The position numbers and the translations under genes are program-made. This document shows, piece after piece, positions 21,356 to 29,327 of a DNA stretch of 64,000 bases. How positions within the stretch are numbered: position 1 is the stretch's first letter; each line of letters starts with the position of its first letter. Source of the DNA: Brevundimonas naejangsanensis (GTDB lineage: Bacteria > Pseudomonadota > Alphaproteobacteria > Caulobacterales > Caulobacteraceae); assembly GCF_000635915.2 (NCBI RefSeq), contig NZ_CP015614.1, forward strand, positions 1,657,501 through 1,721,500. The letters are read 5' to 3'. The notes beneath the pieces were generated by a model. That model searched no databases and was not told where the DNA came from. It was given only the letters and a program-made list of their open reading frames with translations.

Positions 21356-22774
21356 GTGATCGGGCGGGGGGCTTTGCTGGGCGCTCTGGGCGCGCTTTTC
21401 GCCTCCACGGCCTGGGCTCAGGCCCCCGCGCCGACACTTGATCAGGACGCCCTGATAGCGCAGGCCGAGCGCGTCGAACGACACGCCGACGCGCTCAGCC
21501 GCCTGTGGCCCGGCTACTGGCCCAACGATCAGCCCTTCATCCTCTATGCGCCGGATATCGGCGCCGTCTTCGGCGGCGCCCGGCGGCCTGGCACGCCCCG
21601 CTTCCGACCCGGCCGCTTGGAAGGCGCCGAGTTTCATTTCGTCCTCGATTATCCTTCCGGCGTTCCGGACACGGTGCTGTTGCGACCCGACGGCGCCGAC
21701 GACGACCTGTCGACCCTCTTCCACGAACAGTTTCACGACTTCCAGAACACGGCCTTCCGCTGGATGTCCGGCGACGGGCATCAGGAATTCGTCGATCTGG
21801 ATGCAATACCCGACCTGGCCGGTTTCATCGCCGCGCTGGATCTGGAGCGTCTGGTTCTGCAGGCGGCCCTGCTGGAGCCTGACGCACCCGCCCGAAAGCA
21901 ACTGGCGCGAACCTATCTGGCGCTCAGGACAGCGCGCAGCGCCGATCTGCCGGCCGAAGTTCTGGCGGTGCAGCAGCAAAGAGAATGGTCCGAAGGCACG
22001 GCCGAGTTCATCGGTCTGCAGGCCAGCCACCTGATCGCCGGTCGCCCCGACGCAGCCCTGCCTTCCGCCATCGCCAGAGCGCTCGCAGCGCCCGGTCAGA
22101 ACGACATGAGTCTGGTTTCCGAGCTGTTCCGTTGGCGCGCCTACCCCGTCGGGGCCGCCCTGACCTGGCTGTTGGCGGACGTGGGCGCGGACCAGTGGCG
22201 AACCCAGGTCGGTCAGGGCGCCCCGCTGGATGTCCTTCTGCGCCAGACGATCGGCGAAGGTTCCGCCGAGGACGTTTCGGCCGCAGCCGCGCGTTTCAAC
22301 CTTGCCGCCCTCAAAGCCCAGGCGATTGAGAGACTGGCCCATGCGCCCGCAGGCGTCACGACCCGCGAAGCCTTCCTGGATCAGGCCCCGCACTGGCTGG
22401 TTCTGGAACTGAAATCGCCCGTCGATCGCGGCAAGGAAATCCAGTTGTCCTTCTCGGCGGCGGAGATGACCCCGCTGGCCGACGGCGCCATCGCCCTGCC
22501 GCACGGCATGGTGGTCATGGAGGCTCCGGGGCTGGCTTTGAAGAGCGAACGCAGTCCGGCCCTGATCGAGGCTCCGGTCGGCGTGGTGGCGAACGGCGTG
22601 ATCGCACACGCCGTCACCCTGCCCCTGGCAGCCGTCGACCTTCACGAATTACGCGCCAGCGAACCCTTTCTGCTTGAGAAGGAAGGCCTGTCGCTGCGCA
22701 TCGACGCGGCCGACGAAATCCAGCAGCAGGCCGGCCGAACCCGGATCAGTTTAACCCTGCCCAAGGAACCCTAG
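21356..22774 (+). CDS. Exported protein with an HExxH metallopeptidase-like site
   Basis: I do not recognise a named family. The 472-residue protein has a signal peptide (about 1-22, ending AWAQ) and then a domain with LFHEQFHDFQN, an HExxH zinc motif at 123-127, and EWSEGTAEFIGLQ at 210-222, which looks like the glutamate-bearing helix of a gluzincin peptidase. The C-terminal third is beta-rich. It begins with GTG one base after the ivd stop, so it may be co-transcribed, although there is no metabolic reason for pairing. A secreted or periplasmic zinc hydrolase is the best inference. Confidence 0.82.
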   Translation: MIGRGALLGALGALFASTAWAQAPAPTLDQDALIAQAERVERHADALSRLWPGYWPNDQPFILYAPDIGAVFGGARRPGTPRFRPGRLEGAEFHFVLDYPSGVPDTVLLRPDGADDDLSTLFHEQFHDFQNTAFRWMSGDGHQEFVDLDAIPDLAGFIAALDLERLVLQAALLEPDAPARKQLARTYLALRTARSADLPAEVLAVQQQREWSEGTAEFIGLQASHLIAGRPDAALPSAIARALAAPGQNDMSLVSELFRWRAYPVGAALTWLLADVGADQWRTQVGQGAPLDVLLRQTIGEGSAEDVSAAAARFNLAALKAQAIERLAHAPAGVTTREAFLDQAPHWLVLELKSPVDRGKEIQLSFSAAEMTPLADGAIALPHGMVVMEAPGLALKSERSPALIEAPVGVVANGVIAHAVTLPLAAVDLHELRASEPFLLEKEGLSLRIDAADEIQQQAGRTRISLTLPKEP

Positions 22775-22789
22775 GACAGGCGAACAGTT
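22765..22789 (+). promoter_or_regulatory. Probable EcfG (general stress sigma) promoter before the DUF3008 gene
   Basis: GGAAC at 22765-22769, a 16-base spacer, then AGTT at 22786-22789, against the known alphaproteobacterial consensus GGAAC-N16/17-CGTT (one mismatch). It overlaps the 3' end of the preceding gene and lies 25 bases before the ATG. Confidence 0.55.
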
Positions 22790-22814
22790 GCTCCCTTCTC
22801 GAAAGGAGATCGTC

Positions 22815-23003
22815 ATGCCCGCCAAATCCGCCGCCCAGCAGAAAGCCGCCGGAGCCGCCCTGGCGGCCAAGCGCGGCGATACGCCCAAGTCCAAGCTCAA
22901 GGGCGCGTCGAAATCCATGATGGAATCGATGAGCGAGAAACAGCTGGAAGAGTTCGCCCACACCAAGCGCAAGGGCAAACCCGAACACGTCTCGAAACAT
23001 TAG
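22815..23003 (+). CDS. DUF3008 family small protein
   Basis: A 62-residue, lysine-rich, hydrophilic protein. The family pattern is unmistakable: MPAKSAAQQKAAGAALAAKRG at the start, LKGASKSM in the middle and KRKGKPEHVSKH at the end. Function is unknown; such proteins are small, basic and probably disordered. An AAAGGAG ribosome-binding site lies 6-7 bases before the ATG. The EcfG-like promoter upstream suggests induction by general stress. Confidence 0.9.
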   Translation: MPAKSAAQQKAAGAALAAKRGDTPKSKLKGASKSMMESMSEKQLEEFAHTKRKGKPEHVSKH

Positions 23004-23095
23004 GCGTCTAGTGCACAGCAACCGTAGCGGTAGGGATGGCGCAAGGCGCTGCGGCCTCCTAACTACGCGTATGACACCGTTCTGAGTCTCGCTTT

Positions 23096-23734
23096 ATGAC
23101 GCTCGTTTCCGCCCCACCGCCCGATGAGGGACGGACCTTTTCCGACGTGCTGGAGCAACTGGGCCAGGGCGAGGCTGAAAAACTGTCTCTGCGCGAAATG
23201 ATCGAGGCGTTCGGCGAGCGCGGCTTCGGCGCCGTCATCCTGATGCTGGCCTTGATGGCGCTGTTTCCCTGGCCGCCGGGCGGCAAGGCGGTGTTTTCAG
23301 TTCCTATCATCCTGATCGCCGCGGAGTTGGCGCTTCAACGCGACCGAGTATGGCTGCCCCGCTGGCTGCTGAAGCTGTCGGTGAGCCGCGCCGCCTATCG
23401 GACGGCCGTCGAAAAGGTCCTTTCGCGCCTGCGTCGGGTCGAGCGTCTGACGCGCCCCCGCTGGCCCGCTCTGACCGGCGAAGCCGCAGACGTTGGAATC
23501 GGCGTGATCTGCATCCTTTTGGCGCTGATGATGGCGTTGCCGGTGCCTTTCGGCGACGCCCTGCCCGGCCTGACCCTGGCCCTGTTCGGCCTGGGCATCA
23601 TCCAGCGCGACGGCGCCTTCATTCTGGCCGGCATGTTCGGCACGGCGGTGTGCGGCGTCTATCTGGCTCTGGTGTGGACCACGGTGGTCGCGGTGGTCAG
23701 CGGCGTCGCCCACTGGGCCGCTAATCTGTTCTAG
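23096..23734 (+). CDS. ExoD family exopolysaccharide synthesis protein
   Basis: A 212-residue inner-membrane protein of the ExoD family, first known from Sinorhizobium as needed for exopolysaccharide production and alkaline tolerance. It shows the N-terminal LSLREMIEAFGERGFGAVILMLALMALFPWPPG segment, a middle basic helix (RLRRVERLTRPRWP) and three or four further hydrophobic segments. The molecular activity is unknown. It stands alone, convergent with flaF. Confidence 0.88.
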   Translation: MTLVSAPPPDEGRTFSDVLEQLGQGEAEKLSLREMIEAFGERGFGAVILMLALMALFPWPPGGKAVFSVPIILIAAELALQRDRVWLPRWLLKLSVSRAAYRTAVEKVLSRLRRVERLTRPRWPALTGEAADVGIGVICILLALMMALPVPFGDALPGLTLALFGLGIIQRDGAFILAGMFGTAVCGVYLALVWTTVVAVVSGVAHWAANLF

Positions 23735-23751
23735 GGCCGCCTGACGGAGCC

Positions 23752-24114
23752 TCAGCCTGCGTCGGTCTGACCGCTGAGCCCCTGCATGATCATGCGGTTG
23801 ATCTCGATCAGGGTCGAGAAATCATCCTCGCCGCGCATGACTTCGGACGTGTGCCGGCTGACGAACAGGCTCAGTGAAATGAACTGCGCCCGCATCGCCT
23901 GCGGTAAGGCGTTGTCCGGGTCCGTGCAGGCGGTCGCCAGCGTCGACCACAGCCGACGGTTCCAGTCCAGCGCGTCCATCCGCCCGGCGACATCCGACCT
24001 TTCCAGGGTCGAGGCGTGCATCAGGGCGCGCGTCACCTGGCCGAACAGCCGGTATTCCATTTCACGCGGGGATTCAGCCCGCGTCGCCGCCGTCTTGTAC
24101 GCCTGAAGCGACAT
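23752..24114 (-). CDS. flaF: Flagellar biosynthesis regulator FlaF
   Basis: A 120-residue cytoplasmic protein matching FlaF of Caulobacter: [24 protein letters not shown] at the start, [15 protein letters not shown] in the middle and [10 protein letters not shown] near the end. In Caulobacter FlaF promotes flagellin secretion or synthesis and works opposite FlbT. It overlaps the 3' end of flbT by 41 bases, so the two are coupled. No flagellin gene is within the window. Confidence 0.94.
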   Translation of the reverse strand: MSLQAYKTAATRAESPREMEYRLFGQVTRALMHASTLERSDVAGRMDALDWNRRLWSTLATACTDPDNALPQAMRAQFISLSLFVSRHTSEVMRGEDDFSTLIEINRMIMQGLSGQTDAG

Positions 24115-24499
24115 TGCCGAGCCTTTGATCTTCGTAATCGACGATTTTGCGAGCGCCCATCAGGGCCTTGTAATACTGACGCGCCAGCACGTGTTTCGAG
24201 CAGGCGACGCATTCGGTCAGGATGTCTGGATTGCGCACCGCGCCCATGAACTCCGTCAGGCGCAGGGCGAACTCGTCATAGAATTTCGGCGCGTCGGCCT
24301 CATCCAGATACATCATCATGACGGGGAAATAGATGCGGCGCGCAGGGCTGGTGACGTCCTCGGGCTGCATGATGTCCTTTTCGCGCAGGACGCTGGCTTT
24401 GTTCTGCAGGATCAGCACGCCGCGACGGTCGCCGTTCTGGACGACGGCCCCGTTCAGCACGAATTTCTCGCCGGGTTTCAGCGACAGTTTCAGAGGCAA
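24074..24499 (-). CDS. flbT: Flagellar biosynthesis repressor FlbT
   Basis: A 141-residue post-transcriptional repressor of flagellin; in Caulobacter it binds the flagellin mRNA leader and destabilises it until the hook is complete. Family segments are [34 protein letters not shown] and [15 protein letters not shown]. The downstream flaF gene starts inside its last codons. A CtrA-type half-site TTAACCAT lies 68-75 bases upstream of the start. Confidence 0.95.
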   Translation of the reverse strand: MPLKLSLKPGEKFVLNGAVVQNGDRRGVLILQNKASVLREKDIMQPEDVTSPARRIYFPVMMMYLDEADAPKFYDEFALRLTEFMGAVRNPDILTECVACSKHVLARQYYKALMGARKIVDYEDQRLGNVASGVQDGGDAG

Positions 24500-24566
24500 G
24501 GGAAGGTCTCCGTGGCGCCGCCCTCACCGTGACGGCCGGCCGCTGACGAACTGTAAACCGACGTGG

Positions 24567-24574
24567 TTAACCAT
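24567..24574 (+). promoter_or_regulatory. Possible CtrA half-site upstream of flbT
   Basis: TTAACCAT matches the 8-mer half-site described for CtrA in Caulobacter. It lies in the divergent gap between flbT-flaF and the acidic-protein operon. An 8-mer match alone is weak evidence; the flagellar neighbour raises it. Confidence 0.4.
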
Positions 24575-24615
24575 CCCTTCACTTGGGCCTTCCCCGCGTC
24601 GTGGCGGCGCAGGCG

Positions 24616-24641
24616 GGAACGCCCTGACGAGCCGCGCCGTT
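24616..24641 (+). promoter_or_regulatory. EcfG (general stress sigma) promoter
   Basis: GGAAC at 24616-24620, a 17-base spacer, CGTT at 24638-24641: an exact match to the alphaproteobacterial EcfG/SigT consensus. The ATG of the acidic protein is 21 bases downstream, with an AAGGGAG ribosome-binding site between. Confidence 0.75.
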
Positions 24642-24661
24642 GATCTGTCGTAAGGGAGACA

Positions 24662-25087
24662 ATGATGGCAGGACCCGACTTCGAAACCGACGCCCAGGAT
24701 CAGGCCGAGGTTTATGACGAGACCCATATGGACGATGAGGGCGACGGCGAGCTGTCGTTCGACGAAGCCGACGACGTTCTGGACGTTACCCAGTTGGACG
24801 GCGACGCAGACGCCGAACCCTTCGACGAAGACGACCCCGATCTCGATGCGGAACTGGCTTTGGACGGCATAGAGGCCGAGGCGGACGCCCTGCTGGGCGT
24901 CGACAGCGTCCGGCTCAGCCAGGCCGACGGCGACGGCGCCCCCGCGTCGGGCGCCGACGAAGTGGAGCTCGTCTACGCCGGTCTGATGCGCAACCAGCGC
25001 GGTGCCCAGGCCAGCGCCGCCCATTGGGAAGCCAAACGTCTCTCCGACGACGACATCGAAGACCTGGGCTACGGCCCCGAACAATGA
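24662..25087 (+). CDS. Highly acidic hypothetical protein
   Basis: An unrecognised 141-residue protein rich in Asp and Glu (most of residues 1-80), with no signal peptide, membrane helix or cysteine. The C-terminal part is less extreme (ELVYAGLMRNQRG, AAHWEAKRLSDDDIEDLGY) and may be the folded portion. It starts behind an exact EcfG-type promoter and a good AAGGGAG site, and the next small gene follows after eight bases. A role in stress or desiccation tolerance is inferred from promoter and composition only. Confidence 0.75.
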   Translation: MMAGPDFETDAQDQAEVYDETHMDDEGDGELSFDEADDVLDVTQLDGDADAEPFDEDDPDLDAELALDGIEAEADALLGVDSVRLSQADGDGAPASGADEVELVYAGLMRNQRGAQASAAHWEAKRLSDDDIEDLGYGPEQ

Positions 25088-25095
25088 GGAAACCC

Positions 25096-25302
25096 ATGAC
25101 CGACAAAACCTACTCCAAGACCCAGGAAGACGCTGACCCCAACACGCCCCCGGCCAAGCGCGCGCCCCACGAAAGCGGCAAGCCCGACCAGCTGAAGGAC
25201 AAGGAAAAGGACGCCGAAAACCGTCAGGAAGCCCTGATCGACGAGGGCGTCGAGGAAACCTTCCCCGCCAGCGACCCGGTGTCGGCCAAGCGCATCACCT
25301 GA
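25096..25302 (+). CDS. Small hydrophilic stress-type protein
   Basis: A 68-residue, very hydrophilic protein rich in Lys, Asp, Glu and Pro. The ending LIDEGVEETFPASDPVSAKRIT is a conserved feature of many small alphaproteobacterial proteins of unknown function. It follows the acidic protein by eight bases, with AATGAGGAA before the ATG, so both belong to the operon driven from the EcfG-like promoter at 24616. It is likely intrinsically disordered. Confidence 0.82.
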   Translation: MTDKTYSKTQEDADPNTPPAKRAPHESGKPDQLKDKEKDAENRQEALIDEGVEETFPASDPVSAKRIT

Positions 25303-25372
25303 TCCTGCCGCCTGTTCACGCCCATCTCTTTAAGCTACCTGCTCCCTTCCCCCGGAATGGAGCAGGTTTTGC

Positions 25373-26233
25373 ATGAGCCGGTTCGAAGGCACGTCCAACT
25401 ACATCGCCACCGAAGACCTGAAGGTCGCCGTCAACGCAGCCGTAGCGCTTGAACGGCCGTTGCTGATCAAGGGGGAGCCCGGCACGGGCAAGACGGTCCT
25501 GGCCTATGAACTGGCCCGCGCGCTGAATGCGCCGCTGATCACCTGGCACGTCAAGTCGACGACCAAGGCTCACAACGGCCTGTACGAATACGACGCCGTC
25601 AGCCGCCTGCGCGACAGTCAGCTGGGCGACGCGCGGGTCCACGACGTCCGCAACTATCTGAAGAAGGGCAAGCTGTGGGAGGCCTTCACCGCCCCCGCGC
25701 GCCCCGTCCTGCTGATCGACGAGATCGACAAGGCCGACATCGAGTTTCCCAACGACCTGCTGCAGGAACTCGACCGCATGGAGTTCTACGTTCAGGAGAC
25801 GGACGAGACGATCCGCGCCGAGGTCCGCCCCGTCGTCGTCATCACCTCGAACAATGAGAAGGAGCTGCCGGACGCCTTCCTGCGCCGCTGCTTCTTCCAC
25901 TACATCCGCTTCCCCGACGCACAGACGATGCAGGACATCGTCGAGGTCCACTTCCCCGGCATCAAGCCGCGCCTGGTGTCCGAGGCTCTGAAGACCTTCT
26001 ATGAAATCCGCGACACGCCGGGCCTGAAGAAGAAGCCGTCGACGTCGGAACTGCTGGACTGGCTGAAGCTGCTGCTGGTCGACGACGTGGCGCCGGAGAC
26101 CCTGCGTGAAAAGACGCCGGGCAAGCTGATCCCCCCGCTGCACGGCGCCCTGCTGAAGAACGAACAGGACGTGCATCTGTTCGAGCGCCTGGCCTTCATG
26201 AGCCGTCGCGAAGGCGCCCGTCCCGGGGGCTGA
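25373..26233 (+). CDS. MoxR family AAA+ ATPase
   Basis: A 286-residue AAA+ chaperone-type ATPase. Walker A is GEPGTGKT at 34-41, Walker B is LLIDEIDKAD, sensor-1 is VITSNNEKELPDAFLRRC with its arginine finger. MoxR proteins usually assemble or insert metals into partner complexes together with a von Willebrand A (CoxE/YeaO-type) protein encoded next to them. Here the following gene is an unrelated lipoprotein, so the partner must be elsewhere. The ATG is preceded by AATGGAGCAGG. Confidence 0.93.
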   Translation: MSRFEGTSNYIATEDLKVAVNAAVALERPLLIKGEPGTGKTVLAYELARALNAPLITWHVKSTTKAHNGLYEYDAVSRLRDSQLGDARVHDVRNYLKKGKLWEAFTAPARPVLLIDEIDKADIEFPNDLLQELDRMEFYVQETDETIRAEVRPVVVITSNNEKELPDAFLRRCFFHYIRFPDAQTMQDIVEVHFPGIKPRLVSEALKTFYEIRDTPGLKKKPSTSELLDWLKLLLVDDVAPETLREKTPGKLIPPLHGALLKNEQDVHLFERLAFMSRREGARPGG

Positions 26234-26339
26234 AGGGGCGGCGGTTTTTCGCCCCTATCCCGCCGCCTTTCGATTACCGCGATTTCACTGGTCCCAGGGC
26301 GCTTATGGCGCACAATCGGGACCTTGAGTGGAGCCGACC

Positions 26340-27206
26340 ATGCAACAGATCACCTGGCCTGTTATCGCTTTGGCGCTGATGGCCGCCGCCTGCGACAACC
26401 CGGGTACGGTGCGCATCACCACCTCTTCGACCTCGGATTCATCCGGGGTGCTGAAGGTCGTCGACGCCCTGCAGTGTCCCCAGACCCAGGGTGTGCTGAC
26501 GCGCAAGGGTTCGGCCCGCGCCGACGGGTCGTGCGTCTATGGCGGGCCGCGCGGTTCGGAAGTCATCCTGCAACTGGTTCAACTGGACGGCCGCTCTTCC
26601 ACCGAGGCTCTGAAAAGCTTTGAGAACCGCCTGACCTCCGACCTGCCCGAGGCCGTGGCCGAGGTGGAGGCTGAAAACGCCCGCGTGGAGGCCGAGGCCG
26701 TCAGGGCTGAGGCGGACGCCGCCCGCGCCGAAGCCGATGCGTCGCGCGCCGCCGCAGACGCCGAGGCCGCAGCCGGCGAAACCGCCCAGGTCAGGATGCC
26801 GGGCCTGCGCGTCGATGCTCAGGGCGACAAGGCCACCGTCCGACTGCCCGGCATGCGCATCGACGCCGACGGCGACCGCGCCAACATCCGCATCGGCGGC
26901 CTGACCATCCGCGCGGACGACAAGTCCAGCCGCGTCAACGTCTCGTCCGGCGACGATGCGGTGAACATCGACGCGACCGACGCCGCCGCCCGCATCCGCA
27001 CCAGCGGTTCCGGCGAGGCGGTGCGCGCCACCTTCCTGATGACCGGCAAGGAGGCCTCGGCCAGCGGCTGGCGCACCGTGGGTTATGAGGCGCGCGGCCC
27101 GGTCGGCGGCCCGATCGTCGTCGCCACCGTCCGCAGCAAGGACCGCGATCCGGACCGCCTGTTCGACGCGGCCAAGGCGCTGGTGACGCTAAACGTCGGC
27201 GATTAA
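26340..27206 (+). CDS. Repeat-containing lipoprotein, hypothetical
   Basis: I do not recognise a family. The ATG at 26340 (GGAG seven bases upstream) gives 288 residues. A signal peptide ends in a plausible lipobox with Cys18. A cysteine-containing globular part (about 25-95) precedes an alanine/glutamate-rich helix (about 105-150, repeated AEADAARAEADA-like units) expected to form a coiled coil. Then come three similar strands of about 16-18 residues (VRMPGLRVDAQGD, VRLPGMRIDADGD, IRIGGLTIRADD) that look like beta-solenoid turns, followed by a C-terminal domain. It is probably anchored in the outer or inner membrane facing the periplasm. Confidence 0.8.
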   Translation: MQQITWPVIALALMAAACDNPGTVRITTSSTSDSSGVLKVVDALQCPQTQGVLTRKGSARADGSCVYGGPRGSEVILQLVQLDGRSSTEALKSFENRLTSDLPEAVAEVEAENARVEAEAVRAEADAARAEADASRAAADAEAAAGETAQVRMPGLRVDAQGDKATVRLPGMRIDADGDRANIRIGGLTIRADDKSSRVNVSSGDDAVNIDATDAAARIRTSGSGEAVRATFLMTGKEASASGWRTVGYEARGPVGGPIVVATVRSKDRDPDRLFDAAKALVTLNVGD

Positions 27207-27267
27207 CCCCCATCTATCGCAACGGCCGCCCTTGATCGCGCGTTCGGTCTGAGTCACCAGCCTGAGC

Positions 27268-27954
27268 ATGCGCAACATCAAGACCTTGGCCGAAGAAATC
27301 GAAGACGCCGGCCCCGCGCCCCGAGTCCGCAAACCCAAGCCGCCGCGCGCCTGGCAGCGGATGCTGTCGGGTCGCCGCCTGGATTTGCTGGACCCCTCGC
27401 CGTTCGACATCGAGATCGAGGACATCGCCCACGGCCTGGCCCGCGTCGCCCGCTGGAACGGCCAGACCATCGGCGAGCACGCCTTCTCGGTCGCTCAGCA
27501 CTCCCTGGTGGTCGAGGAGATCGCCGCCCACATCCGGCCGGGGCTGGAGCCGAAATGGCGCCTGGCCGCCCTGCTGCACGACGCCTCGGAATACGTCATC
27601 GGCGACATGATCTCGCCGTTCAAATCGGCGCTTGGCTCCAGCTACAAGGATTTCGAGGCCCGGCTGGAAGCCGCCATCCACGTCCGCTTCCAGCTGCCGC
27701 CCAAGACGCCGCAGACGATCAAGACCCTGATCAAGAAGGCCGACAAGGCCTGCGCCTTCTATGAGGCGACGCAGCTGGCCGGCTTCACCCGCCGCGAGTC
27801 CCTGCAGATCTTCGGCGCCCCGCCGCCCGGCTATGACCTGGTGATCGAGCCCCAGCCCGCCGCCATCGCCCAACAGCGCTATCTGGACCGCTACCGCGTT
27901 CTGGCCGAAGCTGTCGGCATCCTGCCCGGCGCCGACGCCTGGCACACCGAATAG
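27268..27954 (+). CDS. HD-domain hydrolase, YfbR-like
   Basis: A 228-residue metal-dependent phosphohydrolase of the HD superfamily, closest to YfbR-type 5'-deoxynucleotidases. Metal ligands are visible in GEHAFSVAQHS (His) and LLHDASEYVIGDM (His-Asp), with a further Asp in KKADKACAFYEA. It probably acts on nucleoside monophosphates in the cytoplasm. It ends eight bases before the NadQ gene and the two may be co-transcribed, which would fit nucleotide/NAD metabolism. Confidence 0.87.
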   Translation: MRNIKTLAEEIEDAGPAPRVRKPKPPRAWQRMLSGRRLDLLDPSPFDIEIEDIAHGLARVARWNGQTIGEHAFSVAQHSLVVEEIAAHIRPGLEPKWRLAALLHDASEYVIGDMISPFKSALGSSYKDFEARLEAAIHVRFQLPPKTPQTIKTLIKKADKACAFYEATQLAGFTRRESLQIFGAPPPGYDLVIEPQPAAIAQQRYLDRYRVLAEAVGILPGADAWHTE

Positions 27955-27962
27955 GACGCTTG

Positions 27963-28916
27963 ATGAAGCAGGGGGGCGAACAGGGCGTGCGGATCGGCCT
28001 GTCGGCCGTGGTCATCGCCCTGCGCGACCGTCAGGCCGTGGTGCTGACCACCCATGCCTCGGACGGCGCCGCCGCCCTGCCCTTCGGCCCGTTCGATCCG
28101 GCGCGCGACCGCACCTTTGAACTGGCCCTGCGCGCCTTCGTCACCGAACAGACCGGCTTTCCGCTCGGCTTTGTCGAGCAGCTCTACACCTTCGGCGACG
28201 CCGGTCGCGCCTCGCCCCGCGCCACCCCGGGGCCGGAACGCGCGCGCGAAGTCTCGGTCGGCTATCTGGCCCTGACCGCCGAGGCGCCCGACGCGCCCGG
28301 CTTCGCCTCGGGCCGGGACGCCGCCTGGACGCCCGTTTTCGACATCTTTCCCTGGGAAGACTGGCGCCAGGGCCGCCCCGCCGTCCTGGCCAGCCTGCGC
28401 TCCGACCTGGCCGATTGGGCAGGCGATGATCCCGCCCGACGCGGCCGCGCCGAGTCCCTGTTCGCCCTCTCGCCCGACACGCGCTGGAACGAAGAGCGCG
28501 TGCTGGAACGCTATGAGCTCCTCTATGAGGCGGGCCTGGTCGCCGAATCCGCCCGCGATCATGACCGGCCGATCCCGGCGCCCCTGGGCGACCTGTCCAT
28601 GACCTCGGACCACCGCCGCATCGTCGCCACGGGCCTTGGCCGACTGCGCTCCAAGCTGAAGTACCGCCCGGTCCTGTTCGACCTGACGCCGCCGACCTTC
28701 ACCCTATCCGCTCTGCAGAACGCAGCCGAGGCTGTGGCGGGCCTGTCCTTGCACAAACAGAACTTCCGGCGCGGCGTTGAGCGCACCGGCCTGGTCCAGC
28801 CCACAGGCGTTTTCGCCAGCGACACCGGCGGCCGCCCGGCCGAACTTTTTCGCTATATCGGCCCTGAACCGTCCGGCGGCGCCCCCTCTGGACTGGCCCT
28901 TCCCGGACAGCGTTGA
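27963..28916 (+). CDS. nadQ: NAD metabolism regulator, NadQ-like (Nudix-derived)
   Basis: A 317-residue protein with a degenerate Nudix domain (about 1-150, starting VRIGLSAVVIALRDRQAVVLTT, the catalytic Nudix box being lost) followed by a C-terminal winged-helix part (HKQNFRRGVERTGLVQPTG). This architecture fits NadQ, the repressor of NAD biosynthesis genes proposed in alphaproteobacteria and related to NrtR. It likely binds an NAD-derived ligand through the Nudix fold. The ATG at 27963 is preferred to the TTG immediately before it. No nad biosynthesis genes lie beside it. Confidence 0.82.
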   Translation: MKQGGEQGVRIGLSAVVIALRDRQAVVLTTHASDGAAALPFGPFDPARDRTFELALRAFVTEQTGFPLGFVEQLYTFGDAGRASPRATPGPERAREVSVGYLALTAEAPDAPGFASGRDAAWTPVFDIFPWEDWRQGRPAVLASLRSDLADWAGDDPARRGRAESLFALSPDTRWNEERVLERYELLYEAGLVAESARDHDRPIPAPLGDLSMTSDHRRIVATGLGRLRSKLKYRPVLFDLTPPTFTLSALQNAAEAVAGLSLHKQNFRRGVERTGLVQPTGVFASDTGGRPAELFRYIGPEPSGGAPSGLALPGQR

Positions 28917-29013
28917 AGCGCCAGTCGATTTTCTTCGACATACGGCTTGCAGCCCGGCACGGCTTTCATTAGAGAGACCGCTCGCTCAGCCCCATTAGGG
29001 ACTACCGACCCGC

Positions 29014-29103
<90 letters not shown>

Positions 29104-29288
29104 CACACTTTCCCTCCTGAAATTGTAGAATTGCGCTCCCGCCCGATAGCTTGGGTGGTTGTAGGGCAGGCGTCGCTGTCTTCAGGCCAGAGCCACGGGC
29201 GGATCACTGCGGCGTCTGGGTTTCCCATCAGTTCCCGCCCGGTTCCCAAACTTTTCGTGTAGCGCTGCAGTAGGAACCGGCTTCACCC

Positions 29289-29316
29289 CTGTTGCTTGAT
29301 TTCACTCAATCAACAG
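29289..29316 (+). promoter_or_regulatory. Leader hairpin next to a ribosome-binding site
   Basis: CTGTTGCTTGA, 6-base loop, TCAATCAACAG (one mismatch). The right arm runs into the CAGGGAG ribosome-binding site of the gene starting at 29328, so the fold could limit access to it. Confidence 0.4.
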
Positions 29317-29327
29317 GGAGAACCGCC

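Noticed and set aside
29273-29297. GGAAC box upstream of the 70-residue gene as a third EcfG promoter
   Set aside because: The base quartet at the right spacing is GCTT (or CTTG), not CGTT; the match is too poor to call.
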